Origin: Staphylococcus xylosus NJ
GTDB taxonomy: Bacteria; Bacillota; Bacilli; Staphylococcales; Staphylococcaceae
Length of the DNA stretch: 64,000 bases
Assembly: GCF_000338275.1 (NCBI RefSeq)
Contig: NZ_ANMR01000019.1
Location: 1-64,000 of the forward strand
Reading direction: 5' to 3'
In this document: in pieces, positions 19,178-28,139 of the stretch
How positions within the stretch are numbered: position 1 is the first letter of the stretch
Layout: each line of letters begins with the position of its first letter
Program-made: the position numbers and the translations under genes
Notes under the pieces: generated by a model
The model's input: the letters and a program-made list of their open reading frames with translations, nothing else
Databases searched by the model: none
What the model was told of the DNA's origin: nothing

Positions 19178-19251
19178 ATCATACCCCCTAACAAATTAGA
19201 TCACAAAAATGCGTCAAATAAGATAACACACTGTGTTAAGTTATTTGACGC
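19178..19251 (-). promoter_or_regulatory. amtB promoter with paired GlnR/TnrA-like boxes
   Basis: On the minus strand TTGTGA (19201-19206), 17 bases and TATGAT (19178-19183) form a promoter. Just upstream is a long inverted repeat (19211-19251) whose arms each match TGTNA-N7-TNAC followed by G: 19212-19228 on the minus strand and 19234-19250 on the plus strand. The near box is centred about 49 bases before the predicted start. The same repeat could act as a weak terminator for the upstream Nudix gene. Confidence 0.55.
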
Positions 19252-19264
19252 TCTGACTCATTTT

Positions 19265-20125
19265 TTATAAATTTTGTTTCAAAATATATACTGGTCGCCC
19301 TTCTAACTGTGAGGTTCCTACCTTTTGGTAGCAATATTGTTGATATAATTTTTGAGCTATTTCATTATCAGTATTTACTGTCAAATAGATTTCATCAACA
19401 TCAGGAAAATATTGCCTTAAATATTTCGGTAGCGATTGAATGACTTGTTTGCCATAACCATGACCTCGATAATTCGAATCAATGCTGAATGATCTGAAAA
19501 ATATCGCGCTTTTATTGTTTGAATAAGGTGCAACGCCCTCCCCTTCATGCAATGTAAAGAAACCAACGCATTCCGATTTAGCATTATATACCAACGTCGG
19601 GTGACGTTCCCCATCGTTAGTAGCAAGCTCAATATTTTCTTCAGGGGTTTTTGTAAACTTTCTATCTTCTGTTGTGATATTGAATTGTTTTATTTCTGAA
19701 ATAAGTGTCTCTTCATAAGGTACAAGGTTAATAGTTTCACAATGTTCTATTTGTGTATCAATCCAAGTTAAAACTGCTGGCGCTATTTTATGACGTTCTG
19801 ATTTATGTATCCATTGCATATCTGTAATTTCCTGGTCAGGTTCAATCGCCTCCCAATTTATATTCACTGTAGTACGGTAACAATTCAGTTCTGTTTGTGT
19901 ATTTTTCTGAGGATATGCTTGTCCAATGACTGTTTGAAGATAGACAAAAGATGACTCTGGTAAATCAATTCGTAATTCTTCTTGTACTTCTCTTTTTAGC
20001 GCTTCTTTATGTGATTCACCCGCATCTATCTTACCTCCAGGGAAATAATACTTTTTTCTATTTCTAGCTTGAACGAGCAATAAATACTCATTATATTCAA
20101 CTACTAAACAAACACATTTAATCAT
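19265..20125 (-). CDS. Nudix hydrolase fused to a GNAT acetyltransferase
   Basis: This is a two-domain cytoplasmic protein of about 286 residues. The N-terminal half has a complete Nudix box starting at GKIDAGESHKEALKREVQEE, preceded by YYFPGG, so it should hydrolyse a nucleoside-diphosphate-linked compound. The C-terminal half is a GNAT domain with RSFSIDSNYRGHGYGKQVI and VNTDNEIAQKLYQQ. The start is placed at 20125 (MIKCVCLVVEYN) downstream of GGAGTGGTGC; five more in-frame residues are possible. Substrates of both domains are unknown. Confidence 0.85.
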   Translation of the reverse strand: MIKCVCLVVEYNEYLLLVQARNRKKYYFPGGKIDAGESHKEALKREVQEELRIDLPESSFVYLQTVIGQAYPQKNTQTELNCYRTTVNINWEAIEPDQEITDMQWIHKSERHKIAPAVLTWIDTQIEHCETINLVPYEETLISEIKQFNITTEDRKFTKTPEENIELATNDGERHPTLVYNAKSECVGFFTLHEGEGVAPYSNNKSAIFFRSFSIDSNYRGHGYGKQVIQSLPKYLRQYFPDVDEIYLTVNTDNEIAQKLYQQYCYQKVGTSQLEGRPVYILKQNL

Positions 20126-20314
20126 TTTGCACCACTCCATCCCATATATACAATCGTACTATTTTTATATGAACATCGCTTATGTTATCATATTTCAATA
20201 TTGTGTACATCTTATATTTCAAACAACATTAGACATTTATACATCAATCGTAAGTTTATAAAGTGTTATAATATTAAAATAAGATATACATTTTAAAATG
20301 GAGGGTTTAGTAGA

Positions 20315-20587
20315 ATGGCTAAAAAAACAAAAATCAATCGCATTTCAAATACAGTTAATTTTGTAGGCATTGCAGTAGAAGGTTTCAATTGGTATGCCTA
20401 TCAATCAAAAAACAAAAAACTAATATATGCTAGCATGGCAATTACAAGCGTAGGTGCAGTATTAGATTTTTATACAGCATTAAAGTCACCACGTAAATTC
20501 GCAAAAATATTTTCAACTTTTACACTTGCAAGTACGCTATTCACAACAGCGAAACGCGTTAAATCTTTACGCAAAGAGAACGCATAA
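20315..20587 (+). CDS. Small conserved hypothetical membrane-associated protein
   Basis: I do not recognise a function. The 90-residue protein is strongly basic at both ends (MAKKTKINR; RVKSLRKENA) with two moderately hydrophobic segments at about 39-54 and 63-77, so it may associate with the membrane. A good ribosome site, GGAGGGTTTAGTAGA, precedes the ATG. It stands alone on the plus strand, converging on the amidase gene, with which it shares a bidirectional terminator. Confidence 0.75.
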   Translation: MAKKTKINRISNTVNFVGIAVEGFNWYAYQSKNKKLIYASMAITSVGAVLDFYTALKSPRKFAKIFSTFTLASTLFTTAKRVKSLRKENA

Positions 20588-20671
20588 TAACATAGTACGC
20601 TTTCTGCTAAGATAGCATAACTTCAATCTCTTAAGTCGTACATCATTCTAATTTATATTAAAAACATATAT

Positions 20672-20721
20672 AAAAAGCTCGTATTACAGTTACACGTTTC
20701 ATACTGTAATACGAGCTTTTT
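20672..20721. terminator. Bidirectional terminator between the small protein and the amidase gene
   Basis: AAAAAGCTCGTATTACAGT at 20672-20690 pairs perfectly with the sequence ending at 20721 around a 12-base loop. A and T runs on both sides make it a terminator for both converging genes. Confidence 0.9.
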
Positions 20722-20732
20722 GCTATATTTAT

Positions 20733-21719
20733 TTAGTGAATATATTTAAACGATTTAACTTGTGATGCTGGAATCGTTCTATAAGTAACTGTACCAGGTG
20801 CAGCAGAATAATTCATTTCAGATACGGTAATACTACCGTTCGAATTTACTGATTCTACAAAAGCAACATGCCCGTAATAACCTAAATCCGATTGTAAAAT
20901 AGAACCCACTGTAGCATTATAATCCACAGTATAACCATCAGCCGCAGCACCAGTATCCCAACTATTAGCATTCCACCAATAAGTACTGATACCTTTGCCA
21001 ATTTGCGCACGTTTATTAAATACATGCCAAGTACATTGTCCCCAATCATATAGATTAGAATGGTTGAATACAGGTGAGTAATATCCCGACGATCCTGTAG
21101 ATCCTGTTGAACCAGAACCTCCAGTTGATGCATTACCTGATACTTTCAATTTTTGACCAGGATAAATATTGAAATTCGATAAACCATTTAAACTCATGAT
21201 TTTTTGATATGTGGTGCCATACCTTGCAGCAATCGCTGATAATGAGTCCCCACTCTTAACTATATATGTTGTCGTACTTCCACTACTTGTATTTCCTGAA
21301 GTATTCGAACCTCCAGTTGATGTAGTACCTGACACTTTCAATTTTTGACCAGGGTAAATATTGAAATTCGATAAACCATTTAAGCTCATAATTTTTTGAT
21401 AAGTCGTTCCATATCTCGCAGCTATACCTGATAGTGTATCACCAGATTTAACTGTGTATGTCGTTCCAGTTGATGTGTTTGAAGTCGTGTTCGAACTTGA
21501 TGTCCCTGACACCTTCAATGATTGGTTTGGAAAAATAACATTTGAACTTAAATTATTCAATGACTTCAATTTGTCCACTGAAGTATTAAATTTATTCGCT
21601 ATTGACCATAATGAGTCGCCACTCTTAACTTTATAAGTTGTAGCGGCATCTGCGTTAGTTGATGAAACTGCTGCTAAGGCGCTAGTGCCTATTACAGTAG
21701 CAATAATTTTTTTACGCAC
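20733..21719 (-). CDS. sle1: Sle1-type autolysin: three LysM repeats and a CHAP amidase domain
   Basis: This secreted peptidoglycan hydrolase, an N-acetylmuramoyl-L-alanine amidase in S. aureus Sle1, acts in daughter-cell separation. The 328 residues begin with a signal peptide ending near NADA-AT. LysM repeats start at about 27, 90 and 157 ([15 protein letters not shown] and variants), separated by Ser/Thr/Gly linkers. A CHAP domain follows with Cys in [12 protein letters not shown] and His in YGHVAFVE. It starts with GTG at 21717-21719 after GGAGGTTTACATAA. A WalR-like box lies about 100 bases upstream. Confidence 0.93.
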   Translation of the reverse strand: MRKKIIATVIGTSALAAVSSTNADAATTYKVKSGDSLWSIANKFNTSVDKLKSLNNLSSNVIFPNQSLKVSGTSSSNTTSNTSTGTTYTVKSGDTLSGIAARYGTTYQKIMSLNGLSNFNIYPGQKLKVSGTTSTGGSNTSGNTSSGSTTTYIVKSGDSLSAIAARYGTTYQKIMSLNGLSNFNIYPGQKLKVSGNASTGGSGSTGSTGSSGYYSPVFNHSNLYDWGQCTWHVFNKRAQIGKGISTYWWNANSWDTGAAADGYTVDYNATVGSILQSDLGYYGHVAFVESVNSNGSITVSEMNYSAAPGTVTYRTIPASQVKSFKYIH

Positions 21720-21814
21720 TTATGTAAACCTCCTACTATATATCTATTACACTTCGTGTCTATACTCACTCTTTTATTATACATCGTAAAAATGTACATT
21801 AGTATATTATTTAT

Positions 21815-21831
21815 ATGACATTATGATTACA
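21815..21831 (-). promoter_or_regulatory. WalR-like box upstream of the Sle1-type autolysin
   Basis: On the minus strand the sequence TGTAAT-CATAA-TGTCAT matches the WalR consensus TGTWAH-N5-TGTWAH with one mismatch. WalKR controls autolysin genes in staphylococci. The distance to the start codon, about 100 bases, leaves room for a promoter. Confidence 0.55.
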
Positions 21832-21873
21832 AAAGAGAACGTAAAAATATAAAACTTGTAATATACAACTTAT

Positions 21874-22659
21874 TTATGACCGTTCAAACGTTAATATATT
21901 TACATTATCAATCCCAAAATAGTTATCTAATATCGCTAAATAATTATCACTTGTCACAGGTTTCTTCACTTTTTCACCACGATCTGTAATAGTTAAATGG
22001 GAATTAGACAATGTTATACGGCCATGATTGGTTGCTTTACTTACTATTAATTTTTTCACAAATATAGAACTAGGGTTGTGTTGATTATACGTTATCCCCT
22101 CTTCAAAATCTGAAATATTTTTTGGTGCATCCGTCGCTTGATATTGTATTTGCCATCCATTATCTTTATACTTACACATTTCAATCGTTTGTGTATCTAT
22201 ATAGGAAGCTCTGAAATAACCATTGATATCAGTAACGACTTCTTGTCGATTCGATAAAGGCATTGCCTCTTTAGGTACATCCGCATATCCAACATCAACT
22301 AAATAGTCTTGTTGATTTACCCTTACCTTGAGTGCCATATGAGAACTTGCCATCGCCCAACCATTTCCTGTATTAATTGTCGCAGATATCATATCTACAT
22401 TAAATCCTTTTCCAACTAAATAATTTTTGAAAAAACGATTTTGTTCATAACAAAAACCACCTCGATGTTCTTGAAGGATTTTGTAGAGCATTGACTCATC
22501 GTTAAGTGCAATTGGTTGCTTATTTTGGACATTTATATTTTCAAAAGGAACATGCAAAACATATTGATGAATATAATGATTTAATGATAGTAAATCAATT
22601 CGATTATATTTTTTTGTATCAATTTCTAAATAATTCTCTAATTGACTAAAATCTGTCAT
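21874..22659 (-). CDS. nat: Arylamine N-acetyltransferase
   Basis: This cytoplasmic enzyme transfers acetyl (or other acyl) groups from CoA to arylamines or related amines. The 261 residues have the NAT cysteine in RGGFCYEQN (about residue 70), a histidine in SSHMALKV and an aspartate in YLVDVGYAD, together forming the Cys-His-Asp triad. The N-terminal VPFENINVQN is also typical. It stands alone between the autolysin and ilvD. The physiological substrate is not evident from context. Confidence 0.9.
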   Translation of the reverse strand: MTDFSQLENYLEIDTKKYNRIDLLSLNHYIHQYVLHVPFENINVQNKQPIALNDESMLYKILQEHRGGFCYEQNRFFKNYLVGKGFNVDMISATINTGNGWAMASSHMALKVRVNQQDYLVDVGYADVPKEAMPLSNRQEVVTDINGYFRASYIDTQTIEMCKYKDNGWQIQYQATDAPKNISDFEEGITYNQHNPSSIFVKKLIVSKATNHGRITLSNSHLTITDRGEKVKKPVTSDNYLAILDNYFGIDNVNILTFERS

Positions 22660-22989
22660 TTTAATCCCCCCTCAATTTATACTACCCTACAATACACATA
22701 TATTTTAATCCAAGAACATTATTTAAAACAATTTTTTAGATTTTCAAAAAATGGCTCAGTTCCTGATTTTCACAACATTAAATACAGGGTATAACAATAT
22801 ATATGGGTCATGATAAGTTTGACATTAATCCGATATACAGATAATGTGTACTTTCGATACTTTATAACTAACATCAGAAACCAACACAACTCTATACGTT
22901 CTTAAGTTTTTTAGTATAGATGTATGACTAACTATTAAAAATTCTGATTTTTCTAACATTATAAAACAACATATCTAGGGGGTTATCAC
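22660..22989. promoter_or_regulatory. Intergenic region between nat and ilvD
   Basis: This 330-base region serves two divergent genes. GATTTTCAAAAAATG at 22739-22753 differs at three positions from the CodY box AATTTTCWGAAAATT, and ilv genes are known CodY targets in staphylococci, so it is a plausible but weak site. I found no T-box leader, tRNA-like structure or leader peptide before ilvD. Confidence 0.3.
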
Positions 22990-24690
22990 TTGGCTAAAGA
23001 TCAAGAACAACAAACAAATCAACAAGATTTACGTATACGAAGTAAAGTAATTAGTGAAGGTGTCAGTAGAACGCCTAACCGTGCTTATTTACGCGCACTC
23101 GGTTTTGAAGATGAAGATTTCCAAAAACCTATGATTGGGGTCGCAAGTACTTGGAGCGAAGTTACGCCATGTAACATGCACATTGACGGTCTAGCACGTG
23201 CATCCAAACAAGGCATCAGTGAAGCAGGTGGCTCTCCGTTAATTTTCAATACAATTACAGTTTCAGACGGTATCTCGATGGGGACAGACGGTATGCGTTT
23301 TTCATTACCAAGTCGTGAAATCATTGCAGATTCAATAGAAACCGTTGTTAGCGCTGAAAACCTTGATGGCGTTGTAGCTATAGGTGGCTGCGATAAGAAC
23401 ATGCCTGGTTGTATGATTGGAATCGCTCGCTTAAATTTACCTGCCGTATTCGTTTACGGTGGAACGATTTTACCTGGAAAATTAGATGGCAAAGATTTAG
23501 ATGCCGTATCTGCATTTGAAGGTGTCGGACAATATAATAATGGAGAAATTGATAAAGAGGCTTTACATAAAGTAGAATGTTCTGCGTGCCCTGGCGCTGG
23601 TGCTTGTGGTGGTATGTTTACTGCTAACACGATGTCATCAGCAATTGAAGCAATGGGTATGAGTTTACCAGGTAGTGCCTCACATCCTGCTGTTTCTACA
23701 AATAAAGCAAAAGATAGTAGAGCAGCCGGAAAAGCAGTTTATAAATTATTAGAAAAAGGTATTTATCCAAAAGATATCATGACTAAAGAGGCCTTCGAAA
23801 ATGCAATTACCGTTGTAATGGCATTAGGTGGTTCAACAAATGCTATTTTACATCTACTTGCTATAGCACATACAATTGAAGTAGATTTAACACTAGATGA
23901 TTTTGAGAGAATCCGTAAGCGTGTGCCTCATATTGCTGATCTGAGACCAAGTGGTAAGTATGTAATGGCACACCTTGACGAAGTGGGGGGCATCCCTGCT
24001 GTTATGAAGCTACTTCATGACAAAGGATTAATTCACGGTGATTGCTTAACTGTAACTGGCCATACAGTAGCTGAAAATTTAGCTAGTCAACCAGACCTAA
24101 CTGATAATAAAGAAATCATAAATTTCGAAGAACCTAAACATGCAACTGGGCCTCTTGTTATTTTAAAAGGTAACTTGGCTCCTGAAGGGGCTGTAGCTAA
24201 AATCTCTGGCCTTAGTGTCACTTATATCAAAGGACCTGCACGTGTCTTCGATTCAGAATCGAAAGCCACTAAAGCTATACTAAATGATGAAATCAAACCT
24301 GGCGATGTCGTCGTTATTCGTTACGCAGGTCCTAAAGGCGCACCAGGCATGCCTGAAATGTTATCTGCATCTTCTATCCTTGTAGGAAAAGGATTAGGAG
24401 AATCTGTAGCATTACTTACAGATGGTAGATTCTCTGGCGGTTCTCACGGACTAGTTATAGGTCATGCTGCACCAGAATCTCAAGTAGGTGGACCAATGGC
24501 ACTCTTAGAAGAAAACGATATAATTACCATTGATGCAGAGAACCTTGAAATTAGTTTCAACGTTTCTGAAGAAGAACTTGAACGTCGCTATCAAAATTGG
24601 GAAGTCCCTCCTCTAAAAGCAACAAAAGGTACACTCGCTAAGTATGCTAAACTTGTCTCTTCAGCATCAAAAGGCGCAATTACTGACTAA
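22990..24690 (+). CDS. ilvD: Dihydroxy-acid dehydratase
   Basis: This enzyme dehydrates dihydroxy acids to 2-oxo acids in isoleucine and valine synthesis. The 566 residues carry the iron-sulfur and metal motifs [11 protein letters not shown] (about 122-132) and [12 protein letters not shown] (about 195), plus the C-terminal [10 protein letters not shown] take the TTG at 22990 as start because TAGGGGG precedes it and the N-terminus ([18 protein letters not shown]) fits staphylococcal IlvD; there is no nearby ATG. The rest of an ilv-leu operon does not follow: a terminator comes right after. Confidence 0.95.
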   Translation: MAKDQEQQTNQQDLRIRSKVISEGVSRTPNRAYLRALGFEDEDFQKPMIGVASTWSEVTPCNMHIDGLARASKQGISEAGGSPLIFNTITVSDGISMGTDGMRFSLPSREIIADSIETVVSAENLDGVVAIGGCDKNMPGCMIGIARLNLPAVFVYGGTILPGKLDGKDLDAVSAFEGVGQYNNGEIDKEALHKVECSACPGAGACGGMFTANTMSSAIEAMGMSLPGSASHPAVSTNKAKDSRAAGKAVYKLLEKGIYPKDIMTKEAFENAITVVMALGGSTNAILHLLAIAHTIEVDLTLDDFERIRKRVPHIADLRPSGKYVMAHLDEVGGIPAVMKLLHDKGLIHGDCLTVTGHTVAENLASQPDLTDNKEIINFEEPKHATGPLVILKGNLAPEGAVAKISGLSVTYIKGPARVFDSESKATKAILNDEIKPGDVVVIRYAGPKGAPGMPEMLSASSILVGKGLGESVALLTDGRFSGGSHGLVIGHAAPESQVGGPMALLEENDIITIDAENLEISFNVSEEELERRYQNWEVPPLKATKGTLAKYAKLVSSASKGAITD

Positions 24691-24710
24691 ATATCATTAT
24701 AATATTAAGC

Positions 24711-24762
24711 AAAAAAGTCTTGTTACAAAGTGTTTTCTAACACATTGTAATAAGACTTTTTT
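24711..24762 (+). terminator. Terminator after ilvD
   Basis: A stem with one mismatch in about 22 bases starting AAAAAAGTCTTGTTACAA closes on an 8-base loop and ends in TTTTTT. It isolates ilvD as a single-gene unit here. Confidence 0.85.
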
Positions 24763-24930
24763 CTATATAATGCAAAATTTTTCACAAAAAGACACTTTAG
24801 AATGCGCAATTGTTTATTCATTTTATTTTTAGTCATTAGAGAATGATTTTTTACAACTTAGGGAATATATAACAAAATTGAACGCAATTGTATTATATTT
24901 AATTTAACAAAACAAAGCGAGGTGAGTTAC

Positions 24931-24987
24931 ATGAGCTTTATCATTGATATCATCAAAAAAATCGTTGGTTTATTCACAGGTAAATAA
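24931..24987 (+). CDS. PSM-alpha-like phenol-soluble modulin peptide
   Basis: An 18-codon gene encodes MSFIIDIIKKIVGLFTGK, preceded by GCGAGGTGAGTTAC and followed by its own terminator. The polar residues (S2, D6, K9, K10, G13, T16, G17, K18) line one helical face and Ile/Phe/Val/Leu the other. The ending LFTGK closely resembles the FTGK ending of S. aureus PSM-alpha1 and alpha2, whose locus lies in the same chromosomal neighbourhood. PSMs are leaderless secreted cytolytic, surfactant peptides exported by the Pmt ABC transporter and usually activated by AgrA. The formyl-Met start and short length fit. Confidence 0.85.
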   Translation: MSFIIDIIKKIVGLFTGK

Positions 24988-25003
24988 TTTCTAAAAATTA
25001 TTT

Positions 25004-25045
25004 GAGACCGAGACATTCAATTGTTTCGGTCTCGTTTTATATTTT
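25004..25045 (+). terminator. Terminator of the PSM-like transcript
   Basis: GAGACCGAGAC at 25004 pairs with GTTTCGGTCTC around an 8-base loop and is followed by GTTTTATATTTTTTT. It makes the peptide gene a single short transcript. Confidence 0.8.
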
Positions 25046-25069
25046 TTTACATTATAAACTATGTAGTGT

Positions 25070-25621
25070 TTACTCTCGTATTCCAAGCCATTCAAATTTT
25101 AGTATACCCATTTTAATGGCATCAAAATACTGCCCATTCACACTTCTTGCTTGTCTAATTCTAGCTTCTTCTCGCATGCCAACTTTTTGAGCAAGCTTAA
25201 TCATTCTTTCATTACCTGACCATGTTGAGATACCCAACCTATGAACAAAATCTTTCTTAAATAAATAATCAATCCATAGTTGAAATACTTCTGTGCCAAT
25301 ACTACTTTCCCAATAATCACTATTGTAAATAACAATACCTATTTCTAACCAATTAGTATTTTTATCTATCCAATATGAACCGACAGTCCCTATAAAATTA
25401 CCTTCTACCATAATCGCTAAAGTACTTTCTACGTTTGGATAGATATAACGATTTTCCTCTAAATCTCTAATAAATGATAATTTATCTATTTGCGGTTCCT
25501 CAATATATGGACCATTCCATTTTTTTGCTTTTTGTTCAAGCTCCTCATATTTCCAATAATAGAAATCATCCATAATCGTTTCATCAAGCGACTCTAAAGT
25601 ACCTTTTGAAAACTGTATCAT
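25070..25621 (-). CDS. GNAT family N-acetyltransferase (RimJ/RimL-like)
   Basis: A 183-residue acetyltransferase of the GNAT fold. Visible elements are an N-terminal substrate strand region, IGTVGSYWIDKNTNWLEIGI (about 90-110), and the C-terminal GNERMIKLAQKVGMREEARI, which is typical of the RimJ/RimL branch that acetylates protein N-termini or small amines. The glycine loop is atypical (SSIGTEVFQL). GGGAGAGGTGTA precedes the ATG. It lies between the PSM-like gene and the lipase cluster and shows no obvious functional link to either. Confidence 0.85.
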   Translation of the reverse strand: MIQFSKGTLESLDETIMDDFYYWKYEELEQKAKKWNGPYIEEPQIDKLSFIRDLEENRYIYPNVESTLAIMVEGNFIGTVGSYWIDKNTNWLEIGIVIYNSDYWESSIGTEVFQLWIDYLFKKDFVHRLGISTWSGNERMIKLAQKVGMREEARIRQARSVNGQYFDAIKMGILKFEWLGIRE

Positions 25622-25687
25622 TACACCTCTCCCAACCTAATCATTATGTGTTAGTATACTTTAAACTAACCAATACTCAAAATAGAA

Positions 25688-25742
25688 AAAGGGCCAAGCA
25701 TAAACCAATAATTACAAATTGATCTCAATGCCTGCCCCTCTG
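25688..25742 (-). terminator. Terminator after the lipase/peptide cluster
   Basis: On the minus strand GGGCAGGCAT pairs with ATGCTTGGCCC (one bulged G, one G-U) around a long loop and is followed by TTTTTC. It lies 46 bases past the second 21-residue peptide and would end the lipase-peptide transcript. Confidence 0.7.
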
Positions 25743-25787
25743 GATTATAATAATTAAGTTAACCTTGTTATACCGTCATATTAATTT

Positions 25788-25853
25788 TCAGAAAAATAAT
25801 GTTTTAATCACACGGAATAACGAACCTAATAAATCAAATAAGTCTCCTGTCAT
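25788..25853 (-). CDS. 21-residue amphipathic peptide downstream of lipase (PSM-like)
   Basis: The peptide begins MTGDLFDLLGSLFRVIK and ends TLFF. Hydrophobic residues (L5, F6, L8, L9, L12, F13, V15, I16, L19, F20) and polar ones (D4, D7, S11, R14, K17) segregate on a helical wheel. A near-ideal ribosome site (GGAGGTAATGGTC) precedes the ATG, and the gene starts 35 bases after the lipase stop on the same strand, with a terminator after it. It has no signal peptide. Identity as a PSM is inferred from length and amphipathicity, not from a recognised family match. Confidence 0.7.
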   Translation of the reverse strand: MTGDLFDLLGSLFRVIKTLFF

Positions 25854-25888
25854 GACCATTACCTCCATTATTTAAATTTTAATTTTAT

Positions 25889-28084
25889 TTAAGCATCAAA
25901 TTGCTCGTTACGAACTAAATCTGCTGCTAAATTATGCCAAAACTGTTGCAACTCTTCAGTAGGGTGATTAGAGTCAGTAGAATCTTGTCCAACAAAATCA
26001 ACATGGTCCCAACCGTGTTTAATTGGAGTCACTTGCCATATACCTTTTTTCACTTCATTTGTAGCTTTTGTAAAGGCTTGATTAAACGGATGTTGTGATG
26101 AAATAGTAGATACTAAGCCGTCATTTTCACGCCACTCTTTTTCTGCAGCTTTACCAATTACATTACCTGTTACAGTAAATGGTAGAAACATATTAATGTC
26201 TGATTTTTGATTTCCGAGCAAAGTAGGTCTTGTTGATTCTCCTGTATATGTTTTATAGACAATATTAGGATTTAACGAGGTGTTTTTATTTAATTTAGCA
26301 GCGCCTTCCCTCGTTAAATCATAAAAGCCGTTATCTTTTGTTTTCCACAATCCACTATTTTGAACGCGTTGTACATATTGAGCGTATGTTTCTCCTTCTC
26401 TCTGCTTAAGCCCCCATTGGCCAAAACCAAAATCTACTTTTGAGTTTTTATTACCTTTAAATTTGGCGTAATCAAACGCTAATTGTCTAACAAGAGCTTC
26501 GTTACCTAATGCATCTGCAGCATGTGTACCATTATGTGGCGTACCTATGGTTGTAATTGAATTCACCATGTTATCGTTATTTCCTTGGAAAAGCGGGGAA
26601 ATTTCACCGCCATGTTCCTTTTGATATTCTATTTCTGCTGGGTTACCATTACGTAATAATTCCTCAAGTTGCCTTACTGTTTGACCACCCATACTATGAG
26701 CCACTAAGTGCACTTTTTCACCTGGTTTCCAGTCTTTATATACACCTTCATATGTTTTACCATAACGTTCATGACCGTACTTCTCAGCATGGGCTGCACC
26801 ATAATCCACCGTGCCACCCTTGATATAGTAATAAAGCTCAACGGCACGATCATAGTTACTACTTAACGCACCGATACTCGCTCCGTATGTTTCATAACCA
26901 TTACTTTCTAAATCTTGGCGGATATCCAATTTATCTCCACCCCAATAATGCGCTAATACTGCTGGATTAATATCATCAGTAAAACCATTGAAACCATGTA
27001 CTAAAATGATAGGATCTTGGTTTTTATACTGTCCTTGTTTTGCAGTTTTATTAGGTTGTTCATTCGTTTTTTCTACATTTTGTTGAGTTTGGTTCTTCGG
27101 CGTTGCCACAGCATTTTCTTTCAATGTATTTAATGCTTTATCAGGATTATCCTTATTATCTTGTTCAGAATCGCGATTTGCAGTTTGATTTGGTAATTTA
27201 TCTAAGGATATCTCCTCTTTTTTATTTCCATCACTTTTAACATGTTTATTTAATGGTGTCTGATTGTTGCCTACCACTTTATTTTGTTTAGCATCTTTAT
27301 AATCCACATAATCTTCTTGTTGCTTTAATTTATCTTCTTCATTAAATTCTGGATCCACTTCTGACTCTTCTTGCTTTTTCACTTTGTCGTTTGAATTAAA
27401 TCCTGGATCCACTTCTGACTCTTCTTGCTTTTTCACTTTGTCGTTTGAATTAAATCCTGGATCCACTTTTGACTTTTCTTGCTCTTTCACTTTGTCGTTT
27501 GAATTAAATCCTGAATCCACTTTTGACTCTTCTTGCTCTTTCACTTTGTCGTTTGAATTAAATTCTGGATCCACTTCTGACTCTTCTTGCTCTTTCACTT
27601 TGTCGTTTGAATTAAATCCTGAATCCACTTTTGACTTTTCTTGCTCTTTCACTTTGTCTTCCGAATTAAATTCCGGATCCACTTCTGACTCTTCTTGCTT
27701 TTTCACTTTGTCGTTTGAATTAAATCCTGAATCCACTTTTGACTCTTCTTGCTCTTTCACTTTACTTGTTGAATCGTTAACTTTATTTTTAGTATTTTGT
27801 TGATCTTTATGTAAGCTAGTATGAGTTGGTGGATTGAGTTTTTCATCATTCACTTGTGTTTTATCATCATTAACCGGTGTATTTGTTTTATCATTCACTA
27901 AATTTTGATGTTCATCATCTCCCAAATGATTCCCATTTTGTACTTGTGCGTCCGCTTCACTTTGATTATTTTCTTCTGCAGCTTCTACAGTTCCTATATT
28001 CAAAAATAATAACGAGCCAATTAAAATTGAAGAAGCGCCGACAGTAAATTTACGTATACTATACTTATTTCGTTTCTTCTCCAT
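25889..28084 (-). CDS. Secreted YSIRK lipase (glycerol ester hydrolase)
   Basis: This staphylococcal triacylglycerol lipase is secreted as a preproprotein. The 731-residue product has a YSIRK-GS signal peptide (KYSIRKFTVGASSILIGS), cleaved near VEA-AEE. A hydrophilic propeptide of about 330 residues follows, including eight 18-residue repeats, then the mature lipase. The lipase shows ILVHGFNGF and the nucleophile serine in VAHSMGGQTV; late Asp and His residues (DGLVS, KHGWDHVDF) complete the site. The start is 28084 after AGAGGTGTTGTAT. It lies between two 21-residue peptides on the same strand. A cre upstream suggests catabolite control. Confidence 0.93.
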   Translation of the reverse strand: MEKKRNKYSIRKFTVGASSILIGSLLFLNIGTVEAAEENNQSEADAQVQNGNHLGDDEHQNLVNDKTNTPVNDDKTQVNDEKLNPPTHTSLHKDQQNTKNKVNDSTSKVKEQEESKVDSGFNSNDKVKKQEESEVDPEFNSEDKVKEQEKSKVDSGFNSNDKVKEQEESEVDPEFNSNDKVKEQEESKVDSGFNSNDKVKEQEKSKVDPGFNSNDKVKKQEESEVDPGFNSNDKVKKQEESEVDPEFNEEDKLKQQEDYVDYKDAKQNKVVGNNQTPLNKHVKSDGNKKEEISLDKLPNQTANRDSEQDNKDNPDKALNTLKENAVATPKNQTQQNVEKTNEQPNKTAKQGQYKNQDPIILVHGFNGFTDDINPAVLAHYWGGDKLDIRQDLESNGYETYGASIGALSSNYDRAVELYYYIKGGTVDYGAAHAEKYGHERYGKTYEGVYKDWKPGEKVHLVAHSMGGQTVRQLEELLRNGNPAEIEYQKEHGGEISPLFQGNNDNMVNSITTIGTPHNGTHAADALGNEALVRQLAFDYAKFKGNKNSKVDFGFGQWGLKQREGETYAQYVQRVQNSGLWKTKDNGFYDLTREGAAKLNKNTSLNPNIVYKTYTGESTRPTLLGNQKSDINMFLPFTVTGNVIGKAAEKEWRENDGLVSTISSQHPFNQAFTKATNEVKKGIWQVTPIKHGWDHVDFVGQDSTDSNHPTEELQQFWHNLAADLVRNEQFDA
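27332..27763 (-). repeat. Eight 54-base tandem repeats in the lipase propeptide
   Basis: The repeat unit encodes 18 residues of the form KVKEQEESKVDSGFNSND, with E/K, S/P and G/E variants alternating between units. The segment is highly charged and likely disordered. It falls wholly within the propeptide, ahead of the lipase domain. Copy number probably varies between strains by recombination. Confidence 0.9.
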
Positions 28085-28139
28085 ATACAACACCTCTAAA
28101 TTTTATGATTTTAAAACACAATTTAATTAATAAGACAGA

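Noticed and set aside
22937..22953. CodY box near ilvD
   Set aside because: The TTCTGATTTTT-type stretch has about five mismatches to the consensus; the site at 22739-22753 is better and even that is weak.
24853..24890. AgrA direct repeat before the PSM-like gene
   Set aside because: ACAACTTAGG resembles one AgrA half-site, but no second half-site occurs at the expected spacing, so I do not claim Agr control from sequence.
27384..27803. Long open frame antisense to the lipase propeptide
   Set aside because: It exists only because the 54-base repeat has no stop in that antisense frame; it has no ribosome site and the lipase frame is certain.
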